Shown: in pieces, positions 34,674-43,509 of the stretch
Layout: each line of letters opens with the position of its first letter
How positions within the stretch are numbered: the stretch's first letter is position 1
NCBI RefSeq assembly: GCF_000426305.1
Contig: NZ_AUFC01000001.1
Coordinates: 62,001 to 126,000, forward strand
Reading direction: 5' to 3'
Length of the DNA: 64,000 nt
Origin: Anaerovorax odorimutans DSM 5092
GTDB lineage: Bacteria; Bacillota; Clostridia; Peptostreptococcales; Anaerovoracaceae
The notes under the pieces: generated by a model
What the model was told of the DNA's origin: nothing
Databases searched by the model: none
Seen by the model: the letters and a program-made list of their open reading frames with translations, nothing else
Position numbers and translations under genes: made by a program

Positions 34674-35150
34674 ATGACTGAAAAAATTAGAGATATTGCA
34701 TTAAGATATTTAGCATATAGAGATAGAAGCGAATATGAAGTAAGTAAGTATCTGAAAGAAAAAGATTTTGCTTATGATGATATTGAAAATACTCTTATTT
34801 ATCTGAATGAATTTGGATATATTGATGATAAAAGGTATTGTGAAAATTATATTAACTATGCTATTTTAAAAGGCAGAGGGAGAAATCGTATTAAGCGTGA
34901 GCTTAAAGAAAAAGGAATATCATATGACATGGCACAAATTTATTTAGATGAACTGATTGATAGAAATTTTGAATTTAAAAATGCATTAAAGCAAGCTGAA
35001 AAATTGATTAAAAATAATATGAATGATGAAATTTATGAACTAGATGAAAAAATGAAAGCTAAAGTAGGAAGAAGACTTTTTAATTTAGGATATAATATGA
35101 GCTTGATTTACGAAGTTATTAATAACTTAAAAATAACGAATGAAAAATAA
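34674..35150 (+). CDS. recX: RecX-family regulatory protein
   Basis: This 158-residue protein matches RecX, which binds and modulates RecA filaments. Three-helix repeats with the usual patterns are visible (RDIALRYLAYRDRSEYEVSKYL, LNEFGYIDDKRYCENYI, GRNRIKRELKEKGI). The length is normal. recA is not next to it in this window. A weak AAAGG site precedes the ATG, and there is no strong terminator before the FMN riboswitch region. Confidence 0.88.
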   Translation: MTEKIRDIALRYLAYRDRSEYEVSKYLKEKDFAYDDIENTLIYLNEFGYIDDKRYCENYINYAILKGRGRNRIKRELKEKGISYDMAQIYLDELIDRNFEFKNALKQAEKLIKNNMNDEIYELDEKMKAKVGRRLFNLGYNMSLIYEVINNLKITNEK

Positions 35151-35169
35151 TGGAAATTATAATTTTTTA

Positions 35170-35193
35170 TTGACAAACTGATTGTGTTATGAT
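35170..35193 (+). promoter_or_regulatory. Promoter of the riboflavin operon
   Basis: An extended -10, TGTTATGAT (hexamer 35188-35193), lies 30-40 bases before the FMN riboswitch. A TTGACA at 35170-35175 is too close to it (12 bases) and would instead pair with TATTTT at 35193. Confidence 0.55.
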
Positions 35194-35220
35194 ATTTTTA
35201 TTTTGACAAGTGAATATTTG

Positions 35221-35328
35221 AATCTTCAGGGCAGGGTGAAATTCCCTACCGGCGGTATAGCCCGCGAGCCGTAAGGCAGATTCGGTGTAACTCCGAAGCC
35301 GACAGTAAAGTCTGGATGAAAGAAGATG
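35221..35328 (+). ncRNA. FMN riboswitch (RFN element)
   Basis: The conserved RFN core is present almost without change: TCAGGGCAGGGTGAAATTCC, CTACCGGCGGT, AGCCCGCGAGCC, GATTCGGTGTAACTCCGAAG, CCGACAGT and GGATGAAAGAAGA, in the right order. It lies 260 bases before ribD in the leader of the whole rib operon and should switch off the operon when FMN is plentiful. Confidence 0.97.
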
Positions 35329-35363
35329 CAGTAATATAATTTTATATTATTTAATATTTAAAT

Positions 35364-35397
35364 GCTCTGAAATACGTAATGTGTTTCAGCTTTTTTA
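35364..35397 (+). terminator. Riboswitch-linked terminator 1
   Basis: A hairpin GCTCTGAAATAC / GTGTTTCAGC followed by T6, placed 35 bases after the aptamer where the FMN-controlled terminator is expected. Confidence 0.7.
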
Positions 35398-35428
35398 TTT
35401 AAATAATAAATATCAAAATACTATTAAA

Positions 35429-35461
35429 GATGCCTTGAGATTTTTTCTTGAGGCATTTTTT
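35429..35461 (+). terminator. Second terminator in the rib leader
   Basis: ATGCCTTGAG pairs with CTTGAGGCAT (two G-U pairs) and is followed by T7. It lies 32 bases after the first terminator, still about 130 bases before ribD. Confidence 0.7.
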
Positions 35462-35589
35462 TATGGAAACTTATAAGTCTCTTATTTAGGTAGAAGATAT
35501 ATTATTTTTCTATTCAGATTATAAACTTAGCAATATGTGAAAAGATAAACTTTAGTCTTGTATTATTTTAAATAAAGGAGATGTTAATT

Positions 35590-36735
35590 TTGCAAGATGA
35601 TAAAAAATGGATGAAACATGCAATTAAATTAGCAAAAAGAGGACTAGGCAAAGTTAATCCTAATCCAATGGTGGGAGCAGTAATTGTAAAAGATGGTGTT
35701 TTAATAGGTGAAGGATGGCATGAAGAATATGGAGGGCTGCATGCGGAGAGAAATGCCATTATTGATTGCAAGAATTGTTATAAAAGTAATTGGGATGTAC
35801 TTTTAAAAGATGCAACTATTTATGTTACTCTTGAGCCTTGTTGCCATTATGGCAAAACACCACCTTGTACGGAAGCCATAATACAAAATTCTATAGGAAG
35901 AGTAGTTATAGGTGCTGTAGACCCTAATCCATTAGTAGGAGGCAAGGGGATTAAAATATTAAAAGAGAATGGAATTACAGTAGAAAATGGCTTACTAGAG
36001 GAGGAATGTATAAAGCAAAATGAAATATTTTTTCATTATATAAAAACTAATAAACCGTATGTTGTTATGAAATATGCTATGACATTAGATGGAAAAATTT
36101 CAACATACACAGGTCATTCAAAATGGATAACAGGTGAAGTTTCAAGACAACATGTACATGATACAAGAAAAAGACTAAAAGCAATTATGGTAGGTATAAA
36201 TACAGTAATTATGGATAATCCTATGTTGAATTGCCGTTTAAAAGATTCTCCTTCTGATCCTATTCGTATTATATGTGACAGCAATTTAAGAATTCCATTA
36301 AATTCTAATATTGTTAAAACAGCTAAAAATATTTCTACAATAGTAGTTTGTATTTGTGATGACGATAATCAAGATTATAATAAGGATGAAAAAAAGAAAG
36401 AACTTGAAAGAAATTGTATTAAAGTATTGGAGATAAAAGCAAACAGTAAAGGGCAAATAGATTTGAATGAATTAATGATGAAATTGGGAAAGATGAATAT
36501 AGACAGCATTCTATTGGAGGGAGGCAGTACATTAAACTTCAGTGCATTACAAAGTGGGATAGTATCTAAAGTTCAGGTATATATTGCACCTAAGATATTT
36601 GGAGGTGAAGCGGCAAAAACTCCAGTAGGCGGAGAAGGAGTTCCTTTTGCTTATGAGGGATTTAAATTAGAAAAACCAATTATTAAAATGCTGGGAGAAG
36701 ATTTTTTACTGGAATATAAGATTGTAAAAGAATAG
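35590..36735 (+). CDS. ribD: Bifunctional riboflavin biosynthesis deaminase/reductase
   Basis: This protein of about 381 residues carries out the deaminase and reductase steps after GTP cyclohydrolase II. The N-terminal deaminase holds the zinc site HAERNAI and PCCHYGKTPPCTEA; the reductase starts near 150 (KPYVVMKYAMTLDGKI) and includes SILLEGGSTLNF. A frame start at ATG 35581 touches the AAAGGAG site, so the TTG at 35590, 9 bases away, is chosen; it also matches the usual MQD start of RibD. It is the first gene after the riboswitch. Confidence 0.95.
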   Translation: MQDDKKWMKHAIKLAKRGLGKVNPNPMVGAVIVKDGVLIGEGWHEEYGGLHAERNAIIDCKNCYKSNWDVLLKDATIYVTLEPCCHYGKTPPCTEAIIQNSIGRVVIGAVDPNPLVGGKGIKILKENGITVENGLLEEECIKQNEIFFHYIKTNKPYVVMKYAMTLDGKISTYTGHSKWITGEVSRQHVHDTRKRLKAIMVGINTVIMDNPMLNCRLKDSPSDPIRIICDSNLRIPLNSNIVKTAKNISTIVVCICDDDNQDYNKDEKKKELERNCIKVLEIKANSKGQIDLNELMMKLGKMNIDSILLEGGSTLNFSALQSGIVSKVQVYIAPKIFGGEAAKTPVGGEGVPFAYEGFKLEKPIIKMLGEDFLLEYKIVKE

Positions 36736-36766
36736 AAGATTTAAAATAACGAGAGGAGAGATATGC

Positions 36767-37462
36767 TTGTTTACAGGAATTGTAGAAGAAGTAGGGAAAG
36801 TAGGTGCAGTTCAAAATGGCAGACAATCTTCAAAACTTACTATTGTTGGAAATAAAATATTTGAAGACATGCGTATGGGAGATAGCATAAGCGTTAATGG
36901 TGTTTGTCTGACAGTTACAAATTTTCAAGGAAATTCCTTTAATGCAGATGTTATGGCAGAAACTTTGAGAAGAAGCAATCTAGGGAATTTAAAGCAGGGA
37001 AGTGAAGTAAATCTTGAAAGAGCCATGTCAGTTAATGGGCGTTTTGGTGGTCATATTGTGTCAGGTCATATCGATGGAACAGGAATGATTACATCATTGA
37101 ATAGAGAAGATAACGCAGTATGGATTTACATTAAAACGAGTAAAGACTTACTAAGATACATTATATTAAAGGGATCTATTGCAATTGACGGAATAAGTTT
37201 GACAGTGGCTCATGTAGATACTGACTCTTTCGGAGTTTCAGTTATTCCGCATACAGGCTCAGAGACTACTTTATTAAGAAAAAAAGTTAATGATATTGTA
37301 AATTTAGAATGTGATGTTATTGGTAAATATGTAGAAAAATTAATTCGTCCAATTGAAAAAAACAATAATGAAAATACTTCAAATTTTAGCAAAAATATTA
37401 ATGGATTTAATTCGCAGGAAAGTAATATAAGTATGGATTTTTTAAGTAAACATGGATTTTAA
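36767..37462 (+). CDS. ribE: Riboflavin synthase, alpha subunit
   Basis: This 231-residue enzyme dismutates two lumazines to riboflavin. Two lumazine-binding repeats are clear, with FTGIVEEVG at the start, VNGVCLTV, GHIVSGHIDGTG in the first half and IDGISLTVAH and VSVIPHT in the second. Start is TTG, 8 bases after AGGAG; an ATG at 36763 is out of frame. The C-terminal tail after IGKYVEKL (about 30 Asn/Ser-rich residues) is longer than usual and has no known role. Second gene of the rib operon. Confidence 0.95.
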   Translation: MFTGIVEEVGKVGAVQNGRQSSKLTIVGNKIFEDMRMGDSISVNGVCLTVTNFQGNSFNADVMAETLRRSNLGNLKQGSEVNLERAMSVNGRFGGHIVSGHIDGTGMITSLNREDNAVWIYIKTSKDLLRYIILKGSIAIDGISLTVAHVDTDSFGVSVIPHTGSETTLLRKKVNDIVNLECDVIGKYVEKLIRPIEKNNNENTSNFSKNINGFNSQESNISMDFLSKHGF

Positions 37463-37496
37463 AATATGATTTAAAAATAGGAGGAGAAAAAATAAA

Positions 37497-38105
37497 ATGT
37501 TTCAATTTAACACAATAAAGGAAGCTATAGAAGATTTAAAAAATGGAAAAATAATTATTGTAACAGATGATCCAGACAGAGAGAATGAGGGAGATCTTAT
37601 TTGTGCAGGAGAATTTGCAACACAAGAAGCAGTTAACTTCATGGCATGTCATGGAAAAGGACTTATTTGTATGCCTATGAGCTCTAAAATGACAAGAAAA
37701 TTAGGATTGCCTCAGATGGTTGATAATAATACTGATAATCATGCCACAGCTTTTACAGTTTCTATAGATCATATTGATACTACTACAGGAATTTCTGCTT
37801 TGGAAAGATCAGTTACTGCAATAAAATGTACAGAGGATGATGTAAAACCTGAGGATTTTAGAAGACCTGGGCATATGTTTCCATTGGAAGCAAAAGAAAA
37901 AGGTGTATTGGAGAGAAACGGACATACTGAGGCTACTATAGACTTTATGAAATTAGCAGGATTAAAGGAAATTGGTCTTTGTTGTGAAATTATGGATCAT
38001 GACGGTACTATGATGCGTACACCACAATTAATAGAGTTTGCAAAAGAGCATAATCTTACATTTGTAACTATTAAAGATTTGGTTTTGTATCTTAAAGAAA
38101 ACTAA
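37497..38105 (+). CDS. ribB: 3,4-dihydroxy-2-butanone 4-phosphate synthase
   Basis: This 202-residue enzyme makes the four-carbon unit of riboflavin from ribulose 5-phosphate. The acidic metal loop [11 protein letters not shown] and the [10 protein letters not shown] and GHMFPL segments are present. In most Firmicutes this domain is fused to GTP cyclohydrolase II; here it is a separate gene followed by ribA. A GGAGGAG site precedes the ATG. Confidence 0.95.
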   Translation: MFQFNTIKEAIEDLKNGKIIIVTDDPDRENEGDLICAGEFATQEAVNFMACHGKGLICMPMSSKMTRKLGLPQMVDNNTDNHATAFTVSIDHIDTTTGISALERSVTAIKCTEDDVKPEDFRRPGHMFPLEAKEKGVLERNGHTEATIDFMKLAGLKEIGLCCEIMDHDGTMMRTPQLIEFAKEHNLTFVTIKDLVLYLKEN

Positions 38106-38129
38106 ATACGAGTATAGGAGATGATATAT

Positions 38130-38729
38130 ATGGCAATTATGGAGCGGGTAGTTTGTGCTAATCTACCGACTAAGTACGGAGATTTCAAAATTTATGGATA
38201 TATTAATAAGAAAAATGGAGAACATCATATTGCTTTAGTTATGGGTGATATTTCAAATGGTGAGCCAGTACTTGTCAGAGTTCATTCGGAATGCTTGACA
38301 GGGGATGCCCTTGGATCAGAAAAATGTGATTGCGGAGATCAATATGATGCAGCTATGAAAGCAATCGCAAAAGAAGGAAGAGGAATTTTAGTTTACCTTC
38401 GTCAAGAAGGAAGAGGAATTGGACTTATTAATAAGTTAAAAGCTTATGCATTACAAGATCAAGGAATGGATACTGTTGAGGCAAATATTGCATTAGGATT
38501 TAAGGCAGATTTAAGAGATTATACCGTTGGATCTGAAATTTTGGTTGATTTGGGAGCAAATAAATTGAGATTATTAACAAATAATCCTGAAAAAATTTCG
38601 GGATTGGAACGCTTTGGAATTGAAATAGTTGAAAGAGTTCCAATAGAGACAAGGCATAAAGAAGATTGTGATTTTTATATGCATACAAAAAAAGTAAAAA
38701 TGGGACATCTATTAGATACTTATGAATAA
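38130..38729 (+). CDS. ribA: GTP cyclohydrolase II
   Basis: This enzyme of about 199 residues opens GTP to start riboflavin synthesis. The zinc cysteines are in [20 protein letters not shown] and the [11 protein letters not shown] loop follows. The frame is open from 38121, but that ATG touches AGGAG; the ATG at 38130 is 9 bases away and is chosen. It is encoded separately from ribB, 24 bases after its stop. Confidence 0.95.
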   Translation: MAIMERVVCANLPTKYGDFKIYGYINKKNGEHHIALVMGDISNGEPVLVRVHSECLTGDALGSEKCDCGDQYDAAMKAIAKEGRGILVYLRQEGRGIGLINKLKAYALQDQGMDTVEANIALGFKADLRDYTVGSEILVDLGANKLRLLTNNPEKISGLERFGIEIVERVPIETRHKEDCDFYMHTKKVKMGHLLDTYE

Positions 38730-38804
38730 ATAATAAATATCTAAATAATAATTTATGTTTAATGAGAAATTTAATAAAATTAAAAAATGAAAGGGATTAA
38801 CAAA

Positions 38805-39266
38805 ATGAAAGTATATGAAGGTAATTTAGTAGCAAAAGATATAAAGATAGGGATTGTTGCTGCAAGGTTTAATGAATTTATAGTATCAAAGCTGATTGGA
38901 GGAGCATTAGATGGTTTAAAACGTCATAATGTTGAAGATGATAATATTGAATTAGCATGGGTTCCGGGGGCTTTTGAAATACCTCTTTTGGCTGAGAAAA
39001 TGGCCGAATCAGGGAAATATGATGCAGTTATTTGTTTAGGTGCTGTTATTAGGGGGAATACTACACATTATGATTATGTTTGCAGTGAAGTATCAAAGGG
39101 AATTGCGCAAGTTTCTCTAAAATGTGGGCTTCCGGTTATGTTTGGAGTATTAACTACTGAAAATATTGAACAAGCCATTGAGAGAGCAGGGACTAAGGCA
39201 GGAAATAAAGGATATGACTGTGCTGTATCTGCAATTGAAATGATTAATTTAATAAAACAAATTTAA
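38805..39266 (+). CDS. ribH: 6,7-dimethyl-8-ribityllumazine synthase
   Basis: This 153-residue subunit condenses the ribA/ribD and ribB products to lumazine, the substrate for RibE. Typical segments are [31 protein letters not shown] (catalytic His) and [12 protein letters not shown]. The frame is open to 38787, but the ATG at 38805 lies 8 bases after AAGGG and gives the usual start. It is the last gene of the rib operon; no strong terminator follows it. Confidence 0.95.
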   Translation: MKVYEGNLVAKDIKIGIVAARFNEFIVSKLIGGALDGLKRHNVEDDNIELAWVPGAFEIPLLAEKMAESGKYDAVICLGAVIRGNTTHYDYVCSEVSKGIAQVSLKCGLPVMFGVLTTENIEQAIERAGTKAGNKGYDCAVSAIEMINLIKQI

Positions 39267-39322
39267 AGTTAAAGAAGAATTTTTTCCCTTGTATATGCAT
39301 TTGCAACAAAGCTATTTATTTC

Positions 39323-39352
39323 TTGACATAATAAGCTAAAAGAGTTTAAAAT
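39323..39352 (+). promoter_or_regulatory. Promoter of ileS
   Basis: TTGACA (39323-39328) and TAAAAT (39347-39352) spaced by 18 bases, about 57 bases before the ileS start. No T-box lies between them and the gene. Confidence 0.6.
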
Positions 39353-39409
39353 AAAAGGGTTAGAGATATTGTTAAAATTAATATATAGATAGAAAAGGGA
39401 AGATGAAAT

Positions 39410-42400
39410 ATGTTTGAAAATTTATCGGAAAAACCCATTGCTCAGATGCAGAACGGACAAGCAGAACAGTGGGAAAAGGAAGACTTACTTAATAAGTGTG
39501 TAACAAGTAGGAAAGGAAGTCCTTCATTTGTATTTTATGAGGGACCCCCAACTGCTAATGGAAGACCGGGAATACATCATGTAATAGCAAGAACATTAAA
39601 AGATTCAGTATGTCGTTATAAGACTATGCAGGGTTTTCAAGTAAAAAGAAAAGCTGGATGGGATACTCATGGTTTGCCAGTAGAAATTGAAGTAGAAAAA
39701 ATGCTTAAAATGTCAGGGAAACAGGACATTGAAAAGTATGGAATAAAAGAATTCAATCAAAAATGTAAAGAGTCAGTATTCACATATGAAGGTATGTGGA
39801 GAGAAATGACAAAAAGAATGGGCTATCTTATAGATTTGGATAATCCATATATAACCCTTGACAATAATTATATTGAAACAGGCTGGTGGATTTTAAAAGA
39901 GTTTTTTAAAGCAGATATGATATATGAAGGTCATAAAATTTTGCCTTATTGCCCTAGATGTGGTACTGGTTTAGCTTCTCACGAAGTTGCACAGGGATAT
40001 AAAGAGGTAAAAACAAATACTATTACTGCAAAGTTTAAGAGAAAAGATGCCGATGAATATTTTCTTGCATGGACTACTACCCCTTGGACTTTAGCTTCAA
40101 ATGTTGCTCTTACAGTGGGTGCGGATATTGACTATATAAAAGTAGAGCAGAATGGAACAATTTATTATCTTGCCAAAGCACTTGCACCAAAAGTCTTAGC
40201 GGATGGTGGTGATTATACTGTTATTGCAGAAATGAAGGGAAAAGATTTAGAGTATGTTGAATATGAACAGTTAATGCCATTTATAAAAGTAGATAAAAAA
40301 GCATTTTTTGTTACATGTGCCGATTATGTAACTACTGAAGACGGTACGGGTATAGTTCATACTGCTCCCGCTTTTGGTGAAGATGACTATCAGACGGGAA
40401 GAAGATATAATCTTCCTGTGGTAAATCCTGTAGATGAACAGGGAAAATATACTGATACACCGTGGTCAGGGAAATTTGTTATGGAAGATGGCTTGGATGT
40501 TGAAATTATAAAATATCTTGCAGCAGAAGATAAGCTTTATGCAAAGGAAAAAGTAGCACATAATTATCCACATTGTTGGAGGTGTGGTACACCTTTAATT
40601 TATTATGCAAAGCCAAGCTGGTATATAGAAATGACTAAATTGAAAGATCAGCTTGTTGCAAATAATAATGAGGTAAACTGGTATCCTGATTTTATTGGTG
40701 AGAAAAGATTTGGAAATTGGCTTGAAAATGTAAATGACTGGGCAATTTCAAGGAACAGATATTGGGGAACACCGATAAATATTTGGAGATGTGAATGTGG
40801 TCATTTGGAATCCATAGGAAGCAGAGTAGAGTTGGTAGAAAAAGCTATTGAAGATATTGACGAAAATATTGAACTCCATAGACCATATGTAGATGATGTT
40901 CATTTAAAATGTGAAAAATGCGGTAAGACTATGAGCCGTATTCCTGAAGTAATGGATTGTTGGTTTGATAGTGGTGCAATGCCATTTGCACAACAGCATT
41001 ATCCATTTGAAAATAAAGAACATTTTGATGAAGAATTATTCCCTGCTGATTTTATATGTGAGGGAATTGATCAGACTAGAGGTTGGTTCTACTCTTTACT
41101 TGCTATATCAACTTTTATTAAAGGGAAAGCTCCTTACAGAAATGTTCTTGTAAATGATTTGATCTTAGATAAAGAAGGAAAGAAAATGTCTAAGAGCAAA
41201 GGTAATACAGTTGATCCATTTGAATTGTTTGACAAATATGGAGCAGATGCTACCAGATGGTATTTATTATATGTTTCACCTGCATGGTCTCCTACAAAGT
41301 TCGATGAAGATGGTTTGATTGAAATTCAAAGTAAATTTTTCGGAACACTTAAAAATGTATATAATTTCTTCGTTCTTTATTCAAATCAGGACGAAATTAA
41401 TCCAAAAGAATTAGATGTGGATTATAATAAAAGACCTGAATTGGATAGATGGATTTTATCGAAATATAATCAACTTGTATTGGATGTTACAGAGGAAATG
41501 GATCATTATGATCATATGAAATCTGTGAGGAGGATTCAGGATTTTGTAACGGAAGACCTTTCAAATTGGTATATTAGAAGAGCTAGAAGACGTTTCTGGG
41601 GCGAAGAGATGACTGAAGATAAGAAATCTGTATATTCCACTACGTATGAAATTTTAGTGGGAATTGCACAGCTTTCAGCGCCGTTTGCTCCATTTATCAC
41701 AGATGAAATATATAAAAAATTAACAGGAGAAGAATCTGTTCATCTTTCATATTATCCTAAGGTTAATAAAGATTATATTGATAAAAATGTTGAAAAAAGA
41801 ATGGATTTAGTTCGTGATTTAGTAGCACTTGGAAGAGGCGTAAGAGAAAAGCAGAGACTTAAAGTAAGACAACCTCTTAGTGAAATTTTAGTTGATGGTA
41901 AATATGAAAGCTTAATTGGGGATATGACAGATTTAATTACTGAAGAATTAAATGTAAAAAAAGTAGTTTTTGAAAGCAAATTAGATCAATATATGGACTA
42001 TAATCTAAAACCTAACTTTAAGACTGCCGGACCAATTTTAGGATCTAAAATTAAAGCTTTTGGCGGAGCTCTTGCAAAATTAGATCCTGTTAAAGCTGTA
42101 ACTAAACTAGAAGAAGACGGAGAAATATTGATTAATATTAATGGCGAAGATGTTAATATAACAAAAGATTTTGTTGACGTTAATATCTTAGCTAAAAAAG
42201 GTTTTGCAGTGGCGATGGAAAACAATATTTTTACAATATTAGATACAACTATTACGCCGGAGCTTATTTCTGAAGGTCTTGCAAGAGAACTAATTTCTAA
42301 GGTTCAGCAAATTAGGAAACAAAAAGATTTTGAAATGATGGATAATATTAAAATATCATATAAATCTGATGCAGAGGTAGATTCTGCAATACAAGAGCAT

Positions 42401-42514
42401 AAAGATTATATTATGAAGGAAACTTTAGCGTTAGAATTAAATAAAGTTGACGATGAATTTAAGCCATATGACTTAAATGGTCATATGACCGGAATCAATG
42501 TAGAAAAATTATAA
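39410..42514 (+). CDS. ileS: Isoleucyl-tRNA synthetase (eukaryote-like type)
   Basis: This 1034-residue enzyme charges tRNA-Ile. It has a HIGH-type segment (PTANGRPGIHHV), the Ile-specific GWDTHGLPVEIEVEK, editing domain, WFDSGAMPFAQ and KMSKS near residue 592. The length and the RYKTMQGF... GWDTHGLPVE wording resemble the eukaryote-like (type 2) form, which is often naturally tolerant to mupirocin, more than the shorter type 1 form. An AAGGGAAG site precedes the ATG. Promoter and terminator flank it, so it is a single-gene unit. Confidence 0.95.
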   Translation: MFENLSEKPIAQMQNGQAEQWEKEDLLNKCVTSRKGSPSFVFYEGPPTANGRPGIHHVIARTLKDSVCRYKTMQGFQVKRKAGWDTHGLPVEIEVEKMLKMSGKQDIEKYGIKEFNQKCKESVFTYEGMWREMTKRMGYLIDLDNPYITLDNNYIETGWWILKEFFKADMIYEGHKILPYCPRCGTGLASHEVAQGYKEVKTNTITAKFKRKDADEYFLAWTTTPWTLASNVALTVGADIDYIKVEQNGTIYYLAKALAPKVLADGGDYTVIAEMKGKDLEYVEYEQLMPFIKVDKKAFFVTCADYVTTEDGTGIVHTAPAFGEDDYQTGRRYNLPVVNPVDEQGKYTDTPWSGKFVMEDGLDVEIIKYLAAEDKLYAKEKVAHNYPHCWRCGTPLIYYAKPSWYIEMTKLKDQLVANNNEVNWYPDFIGEKRFGNWLENVNDWAISRNRYWGTPINIWRCECGHLESIGSRVELVEKAIEDIDENIELHRPYVDDVHLKCEKCGKTMSRIPEVMDCWFDSGAMPFAQQHYPFENKEHFDEELFPADFICEGIDQTRGWFYSLLAISTFIKGKAPYRNVLVNDLILDKEGKKMSKSKGNTVDPFELFDKYGADATRWYLLYVSPAWSPTKFDEDGLIEIQSKFFGTLKNVYNFFVLYSNQDEINPKELDVDYNKRPELDRWILSKYNQLVLDVTEEMDHYDHMKSVRRIQDFVTEDLSNWYIRRARRRFWGEEMTEDKKSVYSTTYEILVGIAQLSAPFAPFITDEIYKKLTGEESVHLSYYPKVNKDYIDKNVEKRMDLVRDLVALGRGVREKQRLKVRQPLSEILVDGKYESLIGDMTDLITEELNVKKVVFESKLDQYMDYNLKPNFKTAGPILGSKIKAFGGALAKLDPVKAVTKLEEDGEILININGEDVNITKDFVDVNILAKKGFAVAMENNIFTILDTTITPELISEGLARELISKVQQIRKQKDFEMMDNIKISYKSDAEVDSAIQEHKDYIMKETLALELNKVDDEFKPYDLNGHMTGINVEKL

Positions 42515-42523
42515 ATTTAAAAT

Positions 42524-42559
42524 AAAAAGGCAGTGATATTAAAAGTCACTGTCTTTTTT
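42524..42559. terminator. Bidirectional terminator after ileS
   Basis: AAAAAGGCAGTGA pairs with TCACTGTCTTTTTT. It ends ileS and also lies 49 bases past the stop of the convergent LysM gene. Confidence 0.88.
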
Positions 42560-42607
42560 AGTATATTTTATATTTAATATTTAATTTTATGTTATGTTCT
42601 GTTATGT

Positions 42608-43348
42608 TTATTTTCCCATGTGAATTTTTATGGTTAAATTTTCTAGTGAATCTGAGAAATTAACATTTGGATTGGTTTTTTTTAAAGATTCATATGTTAC
42701 ACCGAATCTGTCTAATATTCTTGCTAATGTATCTCCCTTTTGGGTATTATAATTCATAATATTGATGTTGTTACTGTTAATATTGTTTTTGCTAGTATTA
42801 TTGTTGTTATTATTATTTTCTTTATTTTCATCCATTTTTGGAATACAAATTCTCATGCCCACAGTTAAATTATATGGGTCAAGTTTTGGATTTGCTTTAA
42901 TAATAGCATCTAATGTAACTTTGTGTTTTTTTGCAATCATGTAAAGGGTATCTTGGGGAGCAATAGTATACATCATACCATCACAAGTTTCTCCATTAGG
43001 AGGTGTTACAGGTGTTGTAGGTGTTGGCATTGGAGCCGGGCTGACAGGTGTTGTGATTTCGGGAGTTTCTGGAACTTCTGTAGTTGGAGTTTCCTCCATT
43101 GCTTCTCCTTCCCCTTCTTCCTCTTCCTCCGGTGCTTTACCAGGAATACAAAGTTTTTGTCCTACCAATAGATTGTAAGGATTTAATATTTTATTAACTT
43201 GCATAAGTATTGGTACAGGAACATTGTACTGATTTGAGATTGAATATAGTGTTTCACCTGCTGCTACCGTATGAATATCTACACATACATATTGTATGGG
43301 TGGAGTTTCAGGGAAACAGCCTGGAAACATACAGTTATTTTGAGCCAT
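42608..43348 (-). CDS. LysM-domain protein, possibly spore-associated
   Basis: This protein of about 246 residues has three LysM motifs, which bind peptidoglycan: HTVAAGETLYSISNQYNV near the start, YTIAPQDTLYMIAKKHKV in the middle and NTQKGDTLARILDRFGV at the end. Low-complexity linkers separate them, one Glu-rich then Thr/Pro-rich, the other mostly Asn. The Cys-rich start (NNCMFPGCFPETPP) replaces a signal peptide. The layout recalls spore-coat LysM proteins such as SafA, so a spore surface role is plausible but not shown. The ATG at 43348 lies 9 bases after AAAGGTG and is preferred to the GTG at 43360. Confidence 0.82.
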   Translation of the reverse strand: MAQNNCMFPGCFPETPPIQYVCVDIHTVAAGETLYSISNQYNVPVPILMQVNKILNPYNLLVGQKLCIPGKAPEEEEEGEGEAMEETPTTEVPETPEITTPVSPAPMPTPTTPVTPPNGETCDGMMYTIAPQDTLYMIAKKHKVTLDAIIKANPKLDPYNLTVGMRICIPKMDENKENNNNNNNTSKNNINSNNINIMNYNTQKGDTLARILDRFGVTYESLKKTNPNVNFSDSLENLTIKIHMGK

Positions 43349-43509
43349 AATTCTAATCACCTTTCATTCATTGAGTTTTAGCCTCAATTATTATTTTATT
43401 ATCATATTATTTAAATGGGGTTAGTTTTGTGATAAAATATTGTTAAATTATTAAGATTAAGGACAAATTAATTTTAACTATATAATTTACATATGAATAG
43501 GAGCTTATG

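Noticed and set aside
36767-37462. Frameshifted end of ribE because of its extra C-terminal tail
   Set aside because: Both lumazine-binding repeats are complete before the tail and ribB has its own ribosome site 35 bases later, so the tail is just an extension.
39267-39409. T-box upstream of ileS
   Set aside because: The gap is only 143 bases and lacks the conserved T-box sequence and a terminator/antiterminator pair.
42760-42850. Poly-Asn tract in the LysM gene as a sign of a frameshift or misassembly
   Set aside because: The frame is continuous and a clear third LysM motif follows, so the tract is a real low-complexity linker.
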